Source of the DNA: Salvelinus alpinus | Taxonomy: Eukaryota > Chordata > Actinopteri > Salmoniformes > Salmonidae | Reading direction: 5' to 3' | Length of the DNA stretch: 64,000 nt | Assembly: GCF_045679555.1 (NCBI RefSeq) | Contig: NC_092115.1 | Coordinates: forward strand, 37,735,728-37,799,727 | Shown here: one piece after another, positions 1 through 11,148 of the stretch | How positions within the stretch are numbered: the stretch's first letter is position 1 | How the letters are laid out: every line of letters begins with the position of its first letter | Made by a program: the position numbers and the translations under genes | The notes under the pieces: model-generated | What the model was told of the DNA's origin: nothing | Seen by the model: only the letters and a program-made list of their open reading frames with translations | Databases searched by the model: none

Positions 1-1538
1 ATACCCCTCAGGAGTCCTCCTTGGTTTACTGAGTCTGAATTATTTAAACCTAGCTCAGGGGAACTCCATTTAAAGGCATTTCTCAATATCTTTCACTTCT
101 TTATAACTGTCTGATCTCCCTTTCTCCAGTACCTCTCTCTCTTTCTCCTCACTATCTCTTCCCAAGTTGACCTCTTTCCTACAGCTGTGTCGTCATCTCA
201 AAATCCATCTCCCCCTCTTTTCTCACGCCCCCCTCTCTTTCGTGTTCTCCCTGTCATACTCAGAACTGACCCCTTTTTTGTTCAAGTTAACTCTCTCTGA
301 AAGTCAATTACATTTGTTATTCTCTGCGTGCTAATGCAAGTGCTGGTATTAAGCCATGGCAACATAAGCAAGCCAGCGGGATTTGGAGCCGCTCCAGCCC
401 AGCAGCAGCAGAGAGCGAGAGGGGACTGGACCAGCTCCCTCTCCCCCAACACACACTCATAGACACGTACGCACGCACACACACACACGCGCACTGTCAC
501 TCAAACACACCCACCCACACCCTCCTTTCCCTGCTTATGCTTGCGCCACGACAAGCTGCCCATCAAATCAAATGACCCTTGACACTGACAGGAGCAGCAG
601 AGTAGAGCAGTGTGTGTGTGCAGTGTGCAATGACCCCAGAGGATTTTGACTAGCTCCCGAGTCCCTAGCTAGTCCCCTTATCCATGGGTGCCCCACCCTC
701 CCCAGGTTACCATGGTGACCAGTGGACTGAACAAATCCCCCCTCATGGGTCAAATCATGTAGAAGCATTGGGCTACAAAGCTTCTGGCTCCCCGGGGAAA
801 ACACTGGTTTTATTATAGCTTCATGTACAGTACCTCTTCATAACCAAGCTAATTATAGTCAACAAATAGATAACTACTGTATATTGTTCCTTGATTCCCA
901 GCTGATTCACACCAGCTGCTACTCAAGTTGCAGCTTCCATGTCAAAGCAACCGAGTCTCACACTAGGCAGCCCTCACAGCCACATCATCACAGAAGATTT
1001 TACTGCGTACACACACACACACACAGCGGCTCTCCGAGTTTCTCTTCAGCTAGCCATGGGACTTGGAGTGCTGTTGACGTCAGGCAGAAGAATGGCTTAA
1101 ATAAGTCATCCAGCTTCCTAAAATAGCCAGCGCATGCTTGGCTGTGACCTGACCGGCCGAGGATTTCCTCTGTACATGTTACATTTATTGTACCGTTGGT
1201 CGTTCTGTGTACACCACAGCCAATCAGCCACCATCTATCATGGTCAATGGGAGGAGCCAAGGTGTTTTGATGGCTCTGGGTTGACTCTCTAGGACTTCCT
1301 CTCTCTAATAACAGGCTAGTTTCACCTGTATTCACCACCAGGCTTTCTCCATGCTGGAGGGCTGAGCCAGCTGTGAGTGAATGGATCTCAGTGTGGAGCC
1401 ATTAATTACTACACAAGTCAGCCTCTCAAAATACACTGTCTGTCTGCAGGAGGTGTCCATAATTATTTAATAACTATTAAATAGTTATACTAGAAAATCC
1501 TGGATGGACTCTGAGGTCAGTTGTAGTAAGCCAGTATA
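1..1538. other. no gene recognised; upstream or intronic DNA
   Basis: I see no coding exon here. The stretch has a pyrimidine-rich tract around 110-260, short CA/CG-mixed microsatellites near 475-495 and 1007-1023, and otherwise unique-looking sequence. It could be intron or 5' flank of the RGK GTPase gene whose exons begin at 8112. No P-loop exon was found in any frame. Confidence 0.5.
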
Positions 1539-1540
1539 TA

Positions 1541-2712
1541 CGCTACATTACCAAAAGTATGTGGACACCTGCTAGTTGAACATTTCATTCCAAAATCATG
1601 GGCATTAATATGGAATTAATTTGCTGATATAACTGCCTCCACTCTTCTGGGAAGATTTTCCACTAAATGTTGGAACACTGCTGCGGGGACTTGCTTCCAT
1701 TCAGCCACGAGCATTAGTGAGGTTGGGCACTGATGTTGGGCGATTAGGTCTGGCTCGCAGTCGGCGTTCCAATTCATCCCAAAGGTGTTTGATGGGGTTC
1801 AGGTCAGATCTCTGTGCAGGCCAGTCAAGTTCTTCCACACCGATCTCGACAAACCATTTCTGTTTGGACCTCGCTTTGTGCACGGGGGCATTCCAACTTG
1901 TAAGTCGCTCTGGATAAGAGCGTCTGCTAAATGACTTAAATGTAAATGTAATTGTCATACTGAAACAGGAAAGGAAGTTAGAAGCACAGAATCGTCTGCA
2001 ATGTCGTTGTATGCTGTAGCGTTAAGATTTCCCTTCACTGGAACTAAGGGGCCTAGCCCGAACCATGAAAAACATCCCCAGACCATTATTCCTCTTCCAC
2101 CAAACTTTACAGTTGGCACTATGTATTAGGGCAGGTAGCATTCTACTGGCATCCTCCAAAACCAGATGGTGAAGCGTGATTCATCACTCCAGAGAACGCA
2201 TTTCCACTGCTCCAGCCGACACTTCGCATGGTGATCTTAGGCCTGTGTGCGGCTGCTCGGCCATGGAAACCCATTTTATGAAGCTCCTGACAAACATTTA
2301 TTGTGTTGACGATGCTTCCAGAGGCAGTTTGGAACTCGGTAGTGAGTGTTGCAACCGAGGCCATAAAATGTGTATGCGGTTCAGCACTCGGCGGTTCCGT
2401 TCTGTGAGCTTGTGTGGCCTACCTCTTCACGGCTGAGATGTTGTTGCTCCTAGCCGTTCCCACTTCACAATCACAGCACCTAAAGTTGACTGAGGCAGCT
2501 CTAGCAGGGCAGAAAACTGACTTGTTGGAAAGGTGGCAACCTATGACGGTGCCACGTTGAAAGTCACTGAGCTCTTCAGTAAGGCCAATGTTTGTCTGTG
2601 GAGATTGCATGGCTGTGTGCTCGATTTTATACGTCTGTCAGCAATAGGTGTGGCTGAAATAGCCAAATCCACTAATTTGAAGGGGTGTCCACATACTTTT
2701 GTATATATAGTG
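1541..2712 (-). mobile_element. Tc1-like DNA transposon, decayed
   Basis: The two ends form an inverted repeat sharing AAAAGTATGTGGACACC, each flanked by TA, the Tc1/mariner target. A transposase remnant on the - strand near 1701-1850 reads through the C-terminal DDE region (residues WPAQRSDLNPIKHLWDELER), which is characteristic of Tc1-like transposases. The frame is interrupted elsewhere, so the copy is dead. A short SINE-tail insertion sits at 1893-1950. Confidence 0.9.
1893..1950 (+). repeat. L2-type SINE/LINE 3' tail inserted in a Tc1 element
   Basis: The segment contains the stem-loop GTCGCTCTGGATAAGAGCGT followed by CTGCTAAATGA and a TGTAAATG repeat tail. This is the 3' tail shared by many teleost SINEs and L2-type LINEs. 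It interrupts the Tc1 sequence between GGGGGCATT and ATTGTCATACTGAAACAG. No 5' tRNA-like head is present, so it is a very short 5'-truncated retroposition. Confidence 0.75.
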
Positions 2713-2729
2713 TATTAGCGGTTTTGTAA

Positions 2730-3290
2730 GGAGACGAGGATGTGTGTGGTTTTTAGATGGTGTGTTTATTTGTGGAGGGCTTTTTGGTGTGTAAAATTGT
2801 ATTTTCTAGTAAGAATTTTGGGATGTGTTTTATGTCTATATTGAGAGGTCAGTGTACAGTGGTGTGTACAGGTATTTGTGTGGAGATATTTGTCTTTACA
2901 GTAGTGTGTATATTTGTTAGACTGCACTGTTGTGTATTTATGTAGACAGGTCATTCTGTTCTTTGTGTGTGTGTGTAGACTGGTTGTTGTGACCGGCTGT
3001 TGTGCATTTGTGTAGACTGGTCATTCTGCATTTGTTTTTGTTTGTGTAGAGAAGTCGGTCTGCATCGTTGTGTATATTTATCAGTCTCTTGTTGTGCGTA
3101 TTTGTGTAGTGAAAGATCAGTCTATATCGTTGTGTATTTGTGAAGGGAGGCGGCAGTTCTGCGGTGTTGTGTGACGAGGTCAGTTTGTGGCGTTGTATAT
3201 TTGTGTATGTAGAGCAGTCTTATGTGTGTCTGTATAGAGCGGTCGGTATCTATTGTTGTGTGTCTATGCTACGTGTGTGTGTGTACGGCC
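2730..3290. repeat. degenerate TG-rich tandem repeat
   Basis: The stretch consists of imperfect tandem units of roughly 40-60 bases built on TTTGTGTAGACTGGTCATTC and TGTTGTGTATTTGTG. G and T dominate the + strand. Unit length and sequence drift, so this is an old minisatellite. Open frames across it come from composition. Confidence 0.65.
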
Positions 3291-4280
3291 GGAGCTGGCC
3301 TCTAATGTCAGCCCGGAGGGGTGTGGTGCCTCGACGCAGCCCCAAGAAACCAACTCAGCTCCACTAAAGAGTTACATCCAATTATCAGATTTTGACTCCT
3401 CAACCAGAGGAAGGTCTCTGGGCCAATCTATCTCCGCTCCTCTCTCTCTCCCGCTCCATTCATCTTTCTCTTGATCTATTTAATTCTGTCACTATTCTCT
3501 TGTGGTGCTGGACGATCTGGACCCTGGACTGATTCTTTTTTTCGTCTTCTTTAAAGAACGACTGAACTTTCTAATTTGGCCTTGTTTCCAAGCTTGGTCA
3601 TTAAGAAATGCTAGCGGCCATAACTGAAGCCAGAGAGGAAGAGGCGAAGCGAGAAGGTTTACTCCGCCCCAAAATCCTGTTGAGCAGATCATGAATTATT
3701 AAGCAAGTGAGGAGTTTTTATATGGGCGGCAATGAGAAAGTCGAATTTAGTCACGCTTACGTCAGGCTTATTTGATCTAATAGAATTTTCGTAATGCTTA
3801 GGTTGTTACGAGGGTATTGACATAAGTGTGATGCACATGACATCCCGGCGACCTTGAGGAAAAAACACTTTATCAGAGTTGTCCCTGTTGAAATTCGAGA
3901 AGGTCTATCCATATTCATGAGGCTAGCATAGCATCTCACTCTCCGTTGAATACAGGCGGTTGATGTCAACACCCCCCTCATCAAATATTCAAAAACGTAT
4001 TCAAATAACGAGATGTGTCAACCAATCCAAAGAGAGGAATAGGCGGGAGCTTGAGAAGCATCTAGTCATTATATCCAGTGTCACTGCTGAAGCCAAACGA
4101 GTTGGCTTATGGGTGTTTGATGTGGGTGTTTCTTGGGTTTGTCGTTGCCATTAAATCACAACAAACAAGGACAGTAGTGAGTACAGTGAGGTAAGGTAAT
4201 CTAAGATAGCTTTGTTATGGAGAGAACAAAGTTTTGAAGTTGAGGACCTTTCCCCTCCTTACTTTCTCGCCATCTCAAGA
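3291..4280. other. no gene recognised
   Basis: No exon, RNA gene or mobile-element terminus was recognised. A short open frame from an ATG near 3307 ends after about 20 codons and matches nothing I know. Confidence 0.4.
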
Positions 4281-4282
4281 TG

Positions 4283-4445
4283 GTCAGCTACATTTTAATC
4301 ATTTATCTGATTATCCTGAGCAATTAGCATTAAGTGCCTTACTCAAGAGCACATCAACAGTATTTTGACCTAGTCGGCTCAGGGATTGAAGCCTTGGGTT
4401 ACTGGCCCAACGCTCTTAACCGCTCATCTACCTGCCGCCCTAATT
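4283..4445 (-). mobile_element. tRNA-derived SINE, minus orientation
   Basis: Read on the - strand it starts GGGCGGCAGGTAGATGAGCG, has an A-box-like stretch around AAGAGCGTTGGGCCAGTAAC and a decayed B box (GGCTTCAATCCC instead of GGTTCGAATCCC). It continues through CTTGAGTAAGGCACTTAATG. This is the layout of salmonid tRNA-derived SINEs. The tail is degenerate compared with the L2-type tail seen at 1893-1950. Confidence 0.75.
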
Positions 4446-4777
4446 CAGTTCTATTTGTAGGCTAAAGCCTGCGCTGACTTGGTGTTTAGCCAAGCTGACA
4501 GCAGCTAGCTAGCATAGCTTGATGATAGCTGCAGGGTCAAAAGCTTCACGTTCCTAAGCGTGCACACACTGAGGACCTGAAATGGTCTCGCCACACCGAC
4601 ATTGTGGTGAAGAAGGTGCAACAGCGCCTCTACAACCTCAGGCGACTAAATAAATGAGTCATGGCCCCTAAGACCCTCTGCAGACGCACCATTGAGGGCA
4701 TTCTGTCGGGCTGCATCACCCCCTAGTATGGCAACTAGTATTTTTGTTACACTGTTTATACACACGCCGCATATGTA

Positions 4778-6220
4778 AACTCAGCAAAAAAGGAAATGTC
4801 AATTTTTCAGGGCCCTGTCTTTGAAAGATAATTCGTAAAAATCCAAATAACTTCACAGATCTTCATTGTAAAGGGTTTAAACACTGTTTCCCATGCTTGT
4901 TCAATGAACCATAACCAATTAATGAACATGCACCTGTGGAGTGGTCGTTAAGACACTAACAGCTTACAGACGGTAGGCAATTAAGGTCACAGTTGTGAAA
5001 ACTTTCTACTGACTCTGAAAAACATCCAAAGAAATATGCTCAGGTCCCTGCTAATCTGGGTGAACGTGCATTAGGCATGCTGCAAGGAGGCATGAGGACT
5101 GCAGATGTGGCCAGGGCAATAAATTCCAATGTCCGTACTGTGAGACGCCTAAGACAGCGCTACAGGACGGACAGCTCAATGTCCTCAAAGTGGCAGACCA
5201 CATGTAACACCTGCACAGGATCGGTACATCCGAACATCACATCTGCAGGACAGGTACAGGATGGCAACAACTGCCAGAGTTACACCAGGAACGCACAATC
5301 CCTCCATCGGTGCTCAGACTGTCTGCAATAGGCTGAGAGAAGTTGGACTGAGGGCTTGTAGGCCTGTTGTAAGGCAGGTGCTCACCAGACATCACCGGCA
5401 ACAACGTCCCCTATGGGCACAAACCCACCGTCGTTGGACCAGACAGGACTGGCAAAAAGTGCTCTTCAATGACGAGTCACGGTTTTGTCTCACCAGGGGT
5501 GATGGTCGGATTCGCGTTTATCGTCGAAGGAATGAGCATTACACCGAGGCCTGTACTCTGGAGTGGGATCGATTTGGAGGTGGAGGGTGCATCATGGTCT
5601 GGGGTGGTATGTCACAGCATCATCAAACTGAGCTTGTCATTACAGGCAATCGCAACGCTGTGCGTTACAGGGAAGACAACCTCCTCCCTCATGTGGTACC
5701 CTTTCTGCAGGCTCATCCTGACATGACCAGCATGACAATGCCACCAGCCATACTGCTCGTTCTGTGTGTGATTTCCTGCAAGAATGGAATGTCAGTGTTC
5801 TGCCATGGCCAGTGAAGAGCCTGGATGTCAATCCCATTGAGCACGTTTGGGACCTGTTGGATCGAAGGGTGTGGGCTAGGGCCATTCCCCCCAGAAATGT
5901 CGGGGGAACTTGCAGGTGCCTTGGTGGAAGAGTGGGGTAAAATCTCACAGCAAGAACTGGCAAATCTGGTGCAGTCCATGAGGAGGAGAAACACTGCAGT
6001 ACTTAATGCAGCTGGTGGCCAGACTGTTACTTTTGATTTTGACCCCCCCCCCCCCCTTTGTTCAGGGACACATTATTCAATTTCTTTTAGTCACATGTCT
6101 GTGGAACTTGTTCAGTTTGTCTCAGTTGTTGAATCTTATGTTCATACAAATATTTACGCATGTTAAGTTTGCTGAAAATAAACGCAGTTGACAGTGAGAG
6201 GATGTTTTTTTTTCTGAGTT
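4778..6220 (+). mobile_element. Tc1-like transposon with nearly full-length transposase
   Basis: The ends AACTCAGCAAAAAAGG and (reverse complement) AACTCAGAAAAAAAAAC form terminal inverted repeats flanked by TA at 4776-4777 and 6221-6222. The body carries a transposase gene with few lesions. A poly-C run of about 14 lies at 6044-6057. The element interrupts a LINE. Confidence 0.92.
5077..6042 (+). pseudogene. Tc1-like transposase, frameshifted
   Basis: The product would be a DDE transposase acting on the element's own inverted repeats in the nucleus. The N-terminal helix-turn-helix is visible (MRTADVARAINSNVRTVRRL). After a frameshift near 5250 the second frame carries LREVGLRACRPVVRQVLTRH and the first catalytic Asp in LFNDESRF. 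A second frameshift near 5725-5740 separates this from the segment holding the second Asp (DNATSH) and the third acidic residue region (LDVNPIEHVWDLLDRR). The C-terminal helix follows to about 6042. There are at least two frameshifts and few stops, so it is a fairly young dead copy. Confidence 0.85.
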
Positions 6221-6532
6221 TATTTATATACTGGATTCTTGACAGCTCTCTCTAATATAACTACTGCTGTACATACCATTCTTAGTTTATCTTGTGTAAA
6301 TCCCCCTGGTGTCATATGTATAGATTGCATTTTGATACTGCTGCTATTTGGATTTGTTAATTGGATTTGTTCCTGCCATTCTTGATTTCTTGCCTTTTTT
6401 TCTTTGTAATTTTCTTTACATTTTAATTGTTTGACATTTGACTGCATTGTTAGGAGCTAGTAACATAAGCATTTCACTGCACGACTTTAACACCTGCTAA
6501 ACTGTGTACGGGACCAATACACTTTGATTTGT

Positions 6533-8111
6533 AAAGACATGTTACTGTGGAAACGGTATCAACTGCCAGTTAAATGCCCGGTCTTGAGTCAGCGCAGCTG
6601 TCCTACAACACAATATGCTATAACTGGCTAGTTTGGTCTCGAGACTGACTTCATGACCAAAATGATCCTATATACACTTTGTAGTAAATGTTTACACACC
6701 AATAAATGTTTCTGACTCAGCCATGCCACATAGACCATTTTCAAGAGGAAAAGTTGGTTTTTAGGGTTAGTTTCTCTTTAATCCCAGTCCCTGTTTGTGT
6801 TCCGGGAAAGGGTGTGTGTGTTTTAGATGTTATGAGATGAGATTCCTGAACTGATTTCCAAGTTCAGGCTGTAAGCTGCTCTACGTTGAGCTCTGATAAC
6901 TCATCTTGTTTTTTGTAAAGAAGTGGCTTTAGGGCAAATAGATTTATAGTGCTACAGAGTTTATAGTTTGACACAGGAGGAGAATACAGGCAATGACACT
7001 GTCTGGGAGGCATTTATAAAGCGATTACATTATATTATACATGTCAGGTTGCTGTTGACGGCTTTTACTCAGGAGTTGAATAATATATGGTGACATACGC
7101 TAAGTGACAAGTTAACTGACTCTCACAAGCTCGCCTAATGTTTATGGGTGTGTGCATGTGAGAGGGTAGTACACGTGTGTGTACTCGCACGTGTGTGTGA
7201 GGCGAAGGCTGTGTGCCCTGACAGATGGCCTGGGCCGCAGCAGTGAAACAGAAGAGAGAGGAGCTGACTGACTAAAGGAGGACAAACAGTGTTGAGTTAG
7301 CAAGCATCCCTCTGATGGAAAGCCCTTTTACGTTGTCACAGTTACTCTGGAGTGCTCTCCGTCATGACGCCGCCAATCGATCTGTGACGTGGCCGTGTTT
7401 CTCTTCGCTGCTTACAAAGATTAGTGTCTGTCTCTCCCTCCACAAAGCCTGGTAGTTCTGCTCCCCCTCCTCGTCCCCCGCGCCCAGCCCAGAAGGTGAC
7501 AGGTGGCCAGGCTCACTTCCGCGCCACTAGCTCCCCTCTCCTCCAGAGAGAGATGGAGTGGGTTCCGGAGACCATGGATTTCCTGCTGTGGGGGTGCAAT
7601 CCTCTTTGGCTCGTGGGGAGCTGTGAATTTTTCAGGCGGAGACTCTCCAGAGGGCTGAAATTCGTCTTCAGGGTCGTGTGGATGTAGGGCACACAGACAG
7701 AAACAGACACAGGCAGACATGGCTGGCTATGGTGGGTTAGGAGAGGGGGGAAGGCAGCTCCTCTCCTGTGTGCCTGAATGAATCTGAGAGGCCTTTCCTT
7801 CAGAGCCAAAGCATACTATAACTGACTCTATACTGACTAGAGGGAGGGAGACATTAATGGAAGCCCAGTGAAACAGTGTTTCAGTGGGAAGAGGACACTG
7901 CTAAAAGGGTCAGAAGCCAGTTCACAAGGGCAACGTGTTGTTTTGGAATTGGGACAAAGCCCCTGTCAGTCCACTCAGCAGAGTACGTAAATACAAAAAT
8001 GCACACTGAAAAGTTTCTGTTTTGGAGATGAGGTTTTCATCCGACAGTGACGAAGTGTGTATCATTGTCATTAATGTCTCTCTGTGTGTGTGTGTGTTTT
8101 GGTGTTTGTAG
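6533..8111. other. no gene recognised; probable intron of the RGK GTPase gene
   Basis: Nothing identifiable apart from GT-rich microsatellite stretches near 7150-7200 and 8080-8100. A proline-rich open stretch at about 7441-7500 is followed by a GT but has no homology I recognise, so I do not call it an exon. Confidence 0.4.
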
Positions 8112-8289
8112 GACCTGTCCACGCTGCAGTGTGAGGTGGTTGTCCTGGTGTTCTCTGTGACAGACAGGAGAAGTTTCCACCGCACCGCCCAGCTCCGCCT
8201 CATCCTCAGGGAGTCGCTGCCCCACACTCCCATCATCCTCGTGGGCAACAAGAGTGACCTCGTCCGCTCTCGGGAGATCAGCACAGAGG
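8112..8289 (+). CDS. rem2: RGK-family small GTPase (rem2-like), penultimate exon
   Basis: RGK GTPases (Rem, Rem2, Rad, Gem) are membrane-associated GTP-binding proteins that bind voltage-gated calcium channel beta subunits and dampen channel activity. This exon begins after a TTTGTAG acceptor and ends before GTAGGG, leaving codon phase 1. It codes for the core of the G domain: the beta strand VVVLVFSVTDRRSF, then PIILVGNKSDLVRSREIS. NKSD is the G4 guanine-specificity motif, and SVTDRRSF and NKSDLVRSREIS are typical RGK wording. The last base joins to AG of the exon at 12045 to make a Glu codon, so the two exons read in frame. The P-loop (G1) exon is not in the window. The family call is firm; the rem2 paralogue call rests on the C-terminus. 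Confidence 0.85.
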
Positions 8290-8815
8290 GTAGGGAGGAC
8301 GCCCTCGTTATACTGTAAAACACCCTCCGTTGTCACTCGGGCGCCCAGAGTGTTTTATAATGTACCTCCTATCAATCTACTGGTCTCTCCTTTCCACCTT
8401 GAACCACCATTCTCATGGGGATCTTGTACAATGCATAGAGATGCAGTATTGCATAAAAATGGATGCAGTACATACTTAGTCGATGCAATGAACACGCCCC
8501 CCTCCCCCACCCTTTCCCAACCATTTTCATTTTAAAACCGGCAGTGCCTCGTAACACTCAGCACAGCATGGCTCCCTCGCTTTCCTATGAATATTGGTTT
8601 CTGCTTTCTACCCTTTTCCTCTGTCTGTCTTGCCTCTGTATTATGCCATTTGTCACCTATAACTGTGTTTCCATTTGAGAGCCAGAGCCAGTTTATCTGT
8701 GATCACCAAAAATCAATTCCTGGCTGCTGTGAGGAGCATTATGGGAAGATAAATGTTTTCCATTGCAATCTCCTTGTGGGAGAAAAATTGACCCATGGTT
8801 TTTTATTTTTTTTAT

Positions 8816-9185
8816 TTTTTTTATTTAACCTTTATTTAACCAGGTAGGCAAATTGAGAACACGTTCTCATTTACAATTGCGACCTGGCCAAGATAAAGCA
8901 AAGCAGTTCGACACATACAACAACACATAGTTACACATGGAGTAAAACAAACATATAGTCAATGATACAGTGAAAAAAAATAAGTCTATATACAATGTGA
9001 GCAAGTGAGGTGAGATAAGGGAGGTGAAGGCAAACAAATATATGTATAAATAAATAAAAATATAAAAAGGCCATGGTGGCGAAGTAAATACAACACAGCA
9101 AGTAAAATAAAAACTAAAAACACTGGAATGGTTGGTTTGCAGTGGAAGAAAGCGCAAAGTAGAGACAGATAACAATAACAATGTA
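8816..9185 (-). mobile_element. LINE 3' tail fragment, minus orientation
   Basis: It begins with CCTTTATTTAACCAGGTAGG and runs through CGACCTGGCCAAGATAAAGC, a very common salmonid repeat tail. The same sequence forms the 3' end of the LINE at 43545-44860, which identifies its origin, and recurs at 36877-37075. Only 3' untranslated sequence is present, consistent with 5' truncation during retrotransposition. It lies in the RGK intron. Confidence 0.8.
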
Positions 9186-9597
9186 ATTGTTACCGAATGA
9201 AACCATAAGCACCAGTTTGGCGCGGCGATTCACTGCGAAATGGCTTCCAGTGGATTGAAAAGCACACATTCTCTAGGGCCAGGGAATTAGGTTGGCTACC
9301 TTTTTTTTTCTTTTCTTTTTTTTCTTTTTGTTTCTGCGAACCATTGTTCCATTCTGACATGATGCACAAAGTTGATTCTGGAACTACATGAATCTATTCT
9401 AGTGTAAATGCCTATGTCTATATCTCTGTAACCTCGTCCGTAATTAGAATGCAAAACTCATAGTCACATAGCCTACAGTAATCAACAGAAAATAGGACAC
9501 CGACCCCCCCCCCCAGTTGTTGTTTTCCTTTTATTATTATTATTATCCCATCATACCTGTTCACAATTAAAGCAGTGACCTCTAACTACTTTTATAA
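9186..9597. other. intron, no feature except homopolymer tracts
   Basis: Contains a T-rich tract near 9301-9335 and a C run near 9505-9514. No exon or transposon end was recognised. Confidence 0.4.
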
Positions 9598-9611
9598 ACT
9601 GGGTGGTTCAA

Positions 9612-9862
9612 GCCCGAATGCTGATTGGCCCACTGAACCCGAATGCTGATTGGCCCACAGCCATGGTATATCGGATCGTATACCACGGGTATGACAAAAC
9701 ATTTGATTTTTACTGCTCTAATTACATTGGCAACCAGTTTATAATAGCAATAAGGCACCTCGGGCAACTCCGCATTGCGTTGTGCGTAAGAACAGCCCTT
9801 GCCGTGGTATATTGGCGATATCGCACACCTCCTCGGGCCTTATTGCTCAAGTATACGTGTTT
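9612..9862. mobile_element. palindromic MITE-like element with duplicated end
   Basis: The segment contains internal inverted segments (GGTATATCGGATCGTATACC near 9664-9683 and CGTGGTATATTGGCGATATC near 9801-9820) of a widespread fish repeat that folds back on itself. The motif GAATGCTGATTGGCCCAC occurs twice in tandem at its left end. There is no coding capacity. The class of transposase that moved it cannot be named from this copy. Confidence 0.65.
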
Positions 9863-10048
9863 ATGGACACGTAGCTCTCCCTCCTATCTCATCCCCTGCA
9901 GGGTTACTTCAGCTGTGTGCCTCGCCTCCTGTTCTGTGTTGTTTTTGGAGGCTTCCCCCACTTTATTTGGATGATCTCTCTAGCGCACAGGGCTATCACT
10001 ATCTTAACGTGTGTGTGTGTGCACGCCTTTCACGTGTACCTCTGCCAG

Positions 10049-10052
10049 CACG

Positions 10053-10089
<37 letters not shown>
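10049..10089. repeat. CA microsatellite
   Basis: About 18 CA units, starting with a few GCAC interruptions. Open frames through it are composition only. Confidence 0.9.
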
Positions 10090-10091
<2 letters not shown>

Positions 10092-10849
10092 TCGCACTTA
10101 AAAGTACCAGCCGGCAACCACATTCTCACACCTCTCCCTACTCTCTGGGTGGTGTGGGTGACACTGCTTGTGCTGTCTGGAAAGCTGTGATGAGGGGGAT
10201 GAACCGGGAGGAGAAATGCCTGGGATGTCCATGCTACAAGGGCTGGTGCAGGAGTATGTGAATAAAAGTGATTGAGTGGGGATGGTTGTGTGTGTGGGTG
10301 TGAGACCTATTGTTTTGGGTGAAATCTTTTTTTAAATTTCAGTATAGGTTGTCTAGCCCACCATAAGACGTGGAAGGGTGTCTGTTGTGCATGAACTCAT
10401 GCTCAGTCATGGGTTCAGCCTGCAGTCAGCGAGATCGACAGAGATAAATAGAGAGAGAGAGAGGGGAAATGAGAGAGGAGGGTTGTTCTTAGGATACTGC
10501 TCCTTACCCATGTACTCAGCATATTCCCCATCTGAGAGAACTGCAATAGTAAAAATGCTACATCTCTCTTACCCTTGCATTCTGACAGGCCTTTGGTATC
10601 CATCTATCTATGGTATTCTGAGTCCTGACTCCCTGGCTGATATTTAAGCATGAGTAAGGAAGTGAACTTGCCTGGCTGGTGGACAACTCATCATTCATAT
10701 TCTGCTTGCGGTTGAGATTGGTGCCGGTCATAAAATGTATTGATGGAATCACGGTGACGTTTCTTTCTCTCTCCTGTCACAGTACACAGTATGTTATTCA
10801 TTCATTTTCCAAGTGAGGGTGAAGCCGTACCGTCTTTGATTACACATTA

Positions 10850-11086
10850 TGTAACAGTATAACTTTACGGCGTCCCCTCGCCCCGACACGGGCGCGAACC
10901 AGGGACCCTCTGCACACATCAACAACAGTCGCCCACAAAGCGTCGTTACCCATCGCTCCACAAAAGCCGCGGCCCTTGCAGAGCAAGGTGCAACACTACT
11001 TCTAGGTTTCAGAGCAAGTGACGTAACTGATTGAAACGCTAGTAGCGCGTACCCGCTAACTAGCTAGCCATTTCACATCCGTTACA
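10850..11086 (-). repeat. 3' LTR of the TRIM
   Basis: Bounded by TG and CA with short inverted ends TGTAAC/GTTACA. Lies downstream of the polypurine tract in element orientation. Confidence 0.85.
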
Positions 11087-11117
11087 CTCACCCCCCTTTC
11101 AACCTCCTCCTTTTCCG
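11087..11117 (-). promoter_or_regulatory. polypurine tract of the TRIM
   Basis: On the - strand a purine-rich run (AAAAGGAGGAGGTTGAAAGG then GGGGTGAG) abuts the LTR at 11086. This is the usual position for the plus-strand primer of an LTR element. Confidence 0.75.
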
Positions 11118-11129
11118 CAGCAACCAGTG

Positions 11130-11148
11130 ATCCGGGTCACGGCACCAA
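11130..11148 (-). promoter_or_regulatory. primer-binding site of the TRIM
   Basis: TTGGTGCCGTGACCCGGAT lies immediately after the 5' LTR on the - strand. TGG-initiated 18-mers at this place pair with tRNA 3' ends; the wording is close to the tRNA-His site used by some vertebrate class I elements, with one C for T that I can notice. Confidence 0.75.

Larger units (their letters stand above)
4545..6532 (+). mobile_element. LINE 3' fragment split by a Tc1-like element
   Basis: The part at 4545-4776 translates to the end of a LINE reverse transcriptase (VVKKVQQRLYNLRRLN, then CRRTIEGILSGCITP), with stops. The part at 6223-6532 is the matching 3' untranslated tail, ending CATTTCACTGC and then ACACTTTGATTTG. 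The Tc1-like element at 4778-6220 separates them, so the LINE copy is older. The same LINE type recurs at 36545-38575, 49935-50258 and 60555-63390. Confidence 0.75.

Noticed and set aside
7424-7687. Proline-rich frame as an upstream RGK exon
   Set aside because: No P-loop or known RGK N-terminal wording, and the splice signals are weak.
1-8111. P-loop exon of the RGK gene
   Set aside because: Looked for a GxxGxGKS/T coding pattern followed by a donor in this region and found none; it must lie upstream of the window or in sequence not recognised.
9799-10261. Frames of about 100 codons over the palindromic element and CA tract
   Set aside because: They run through repeat DNA and a microsatellite; no domain.
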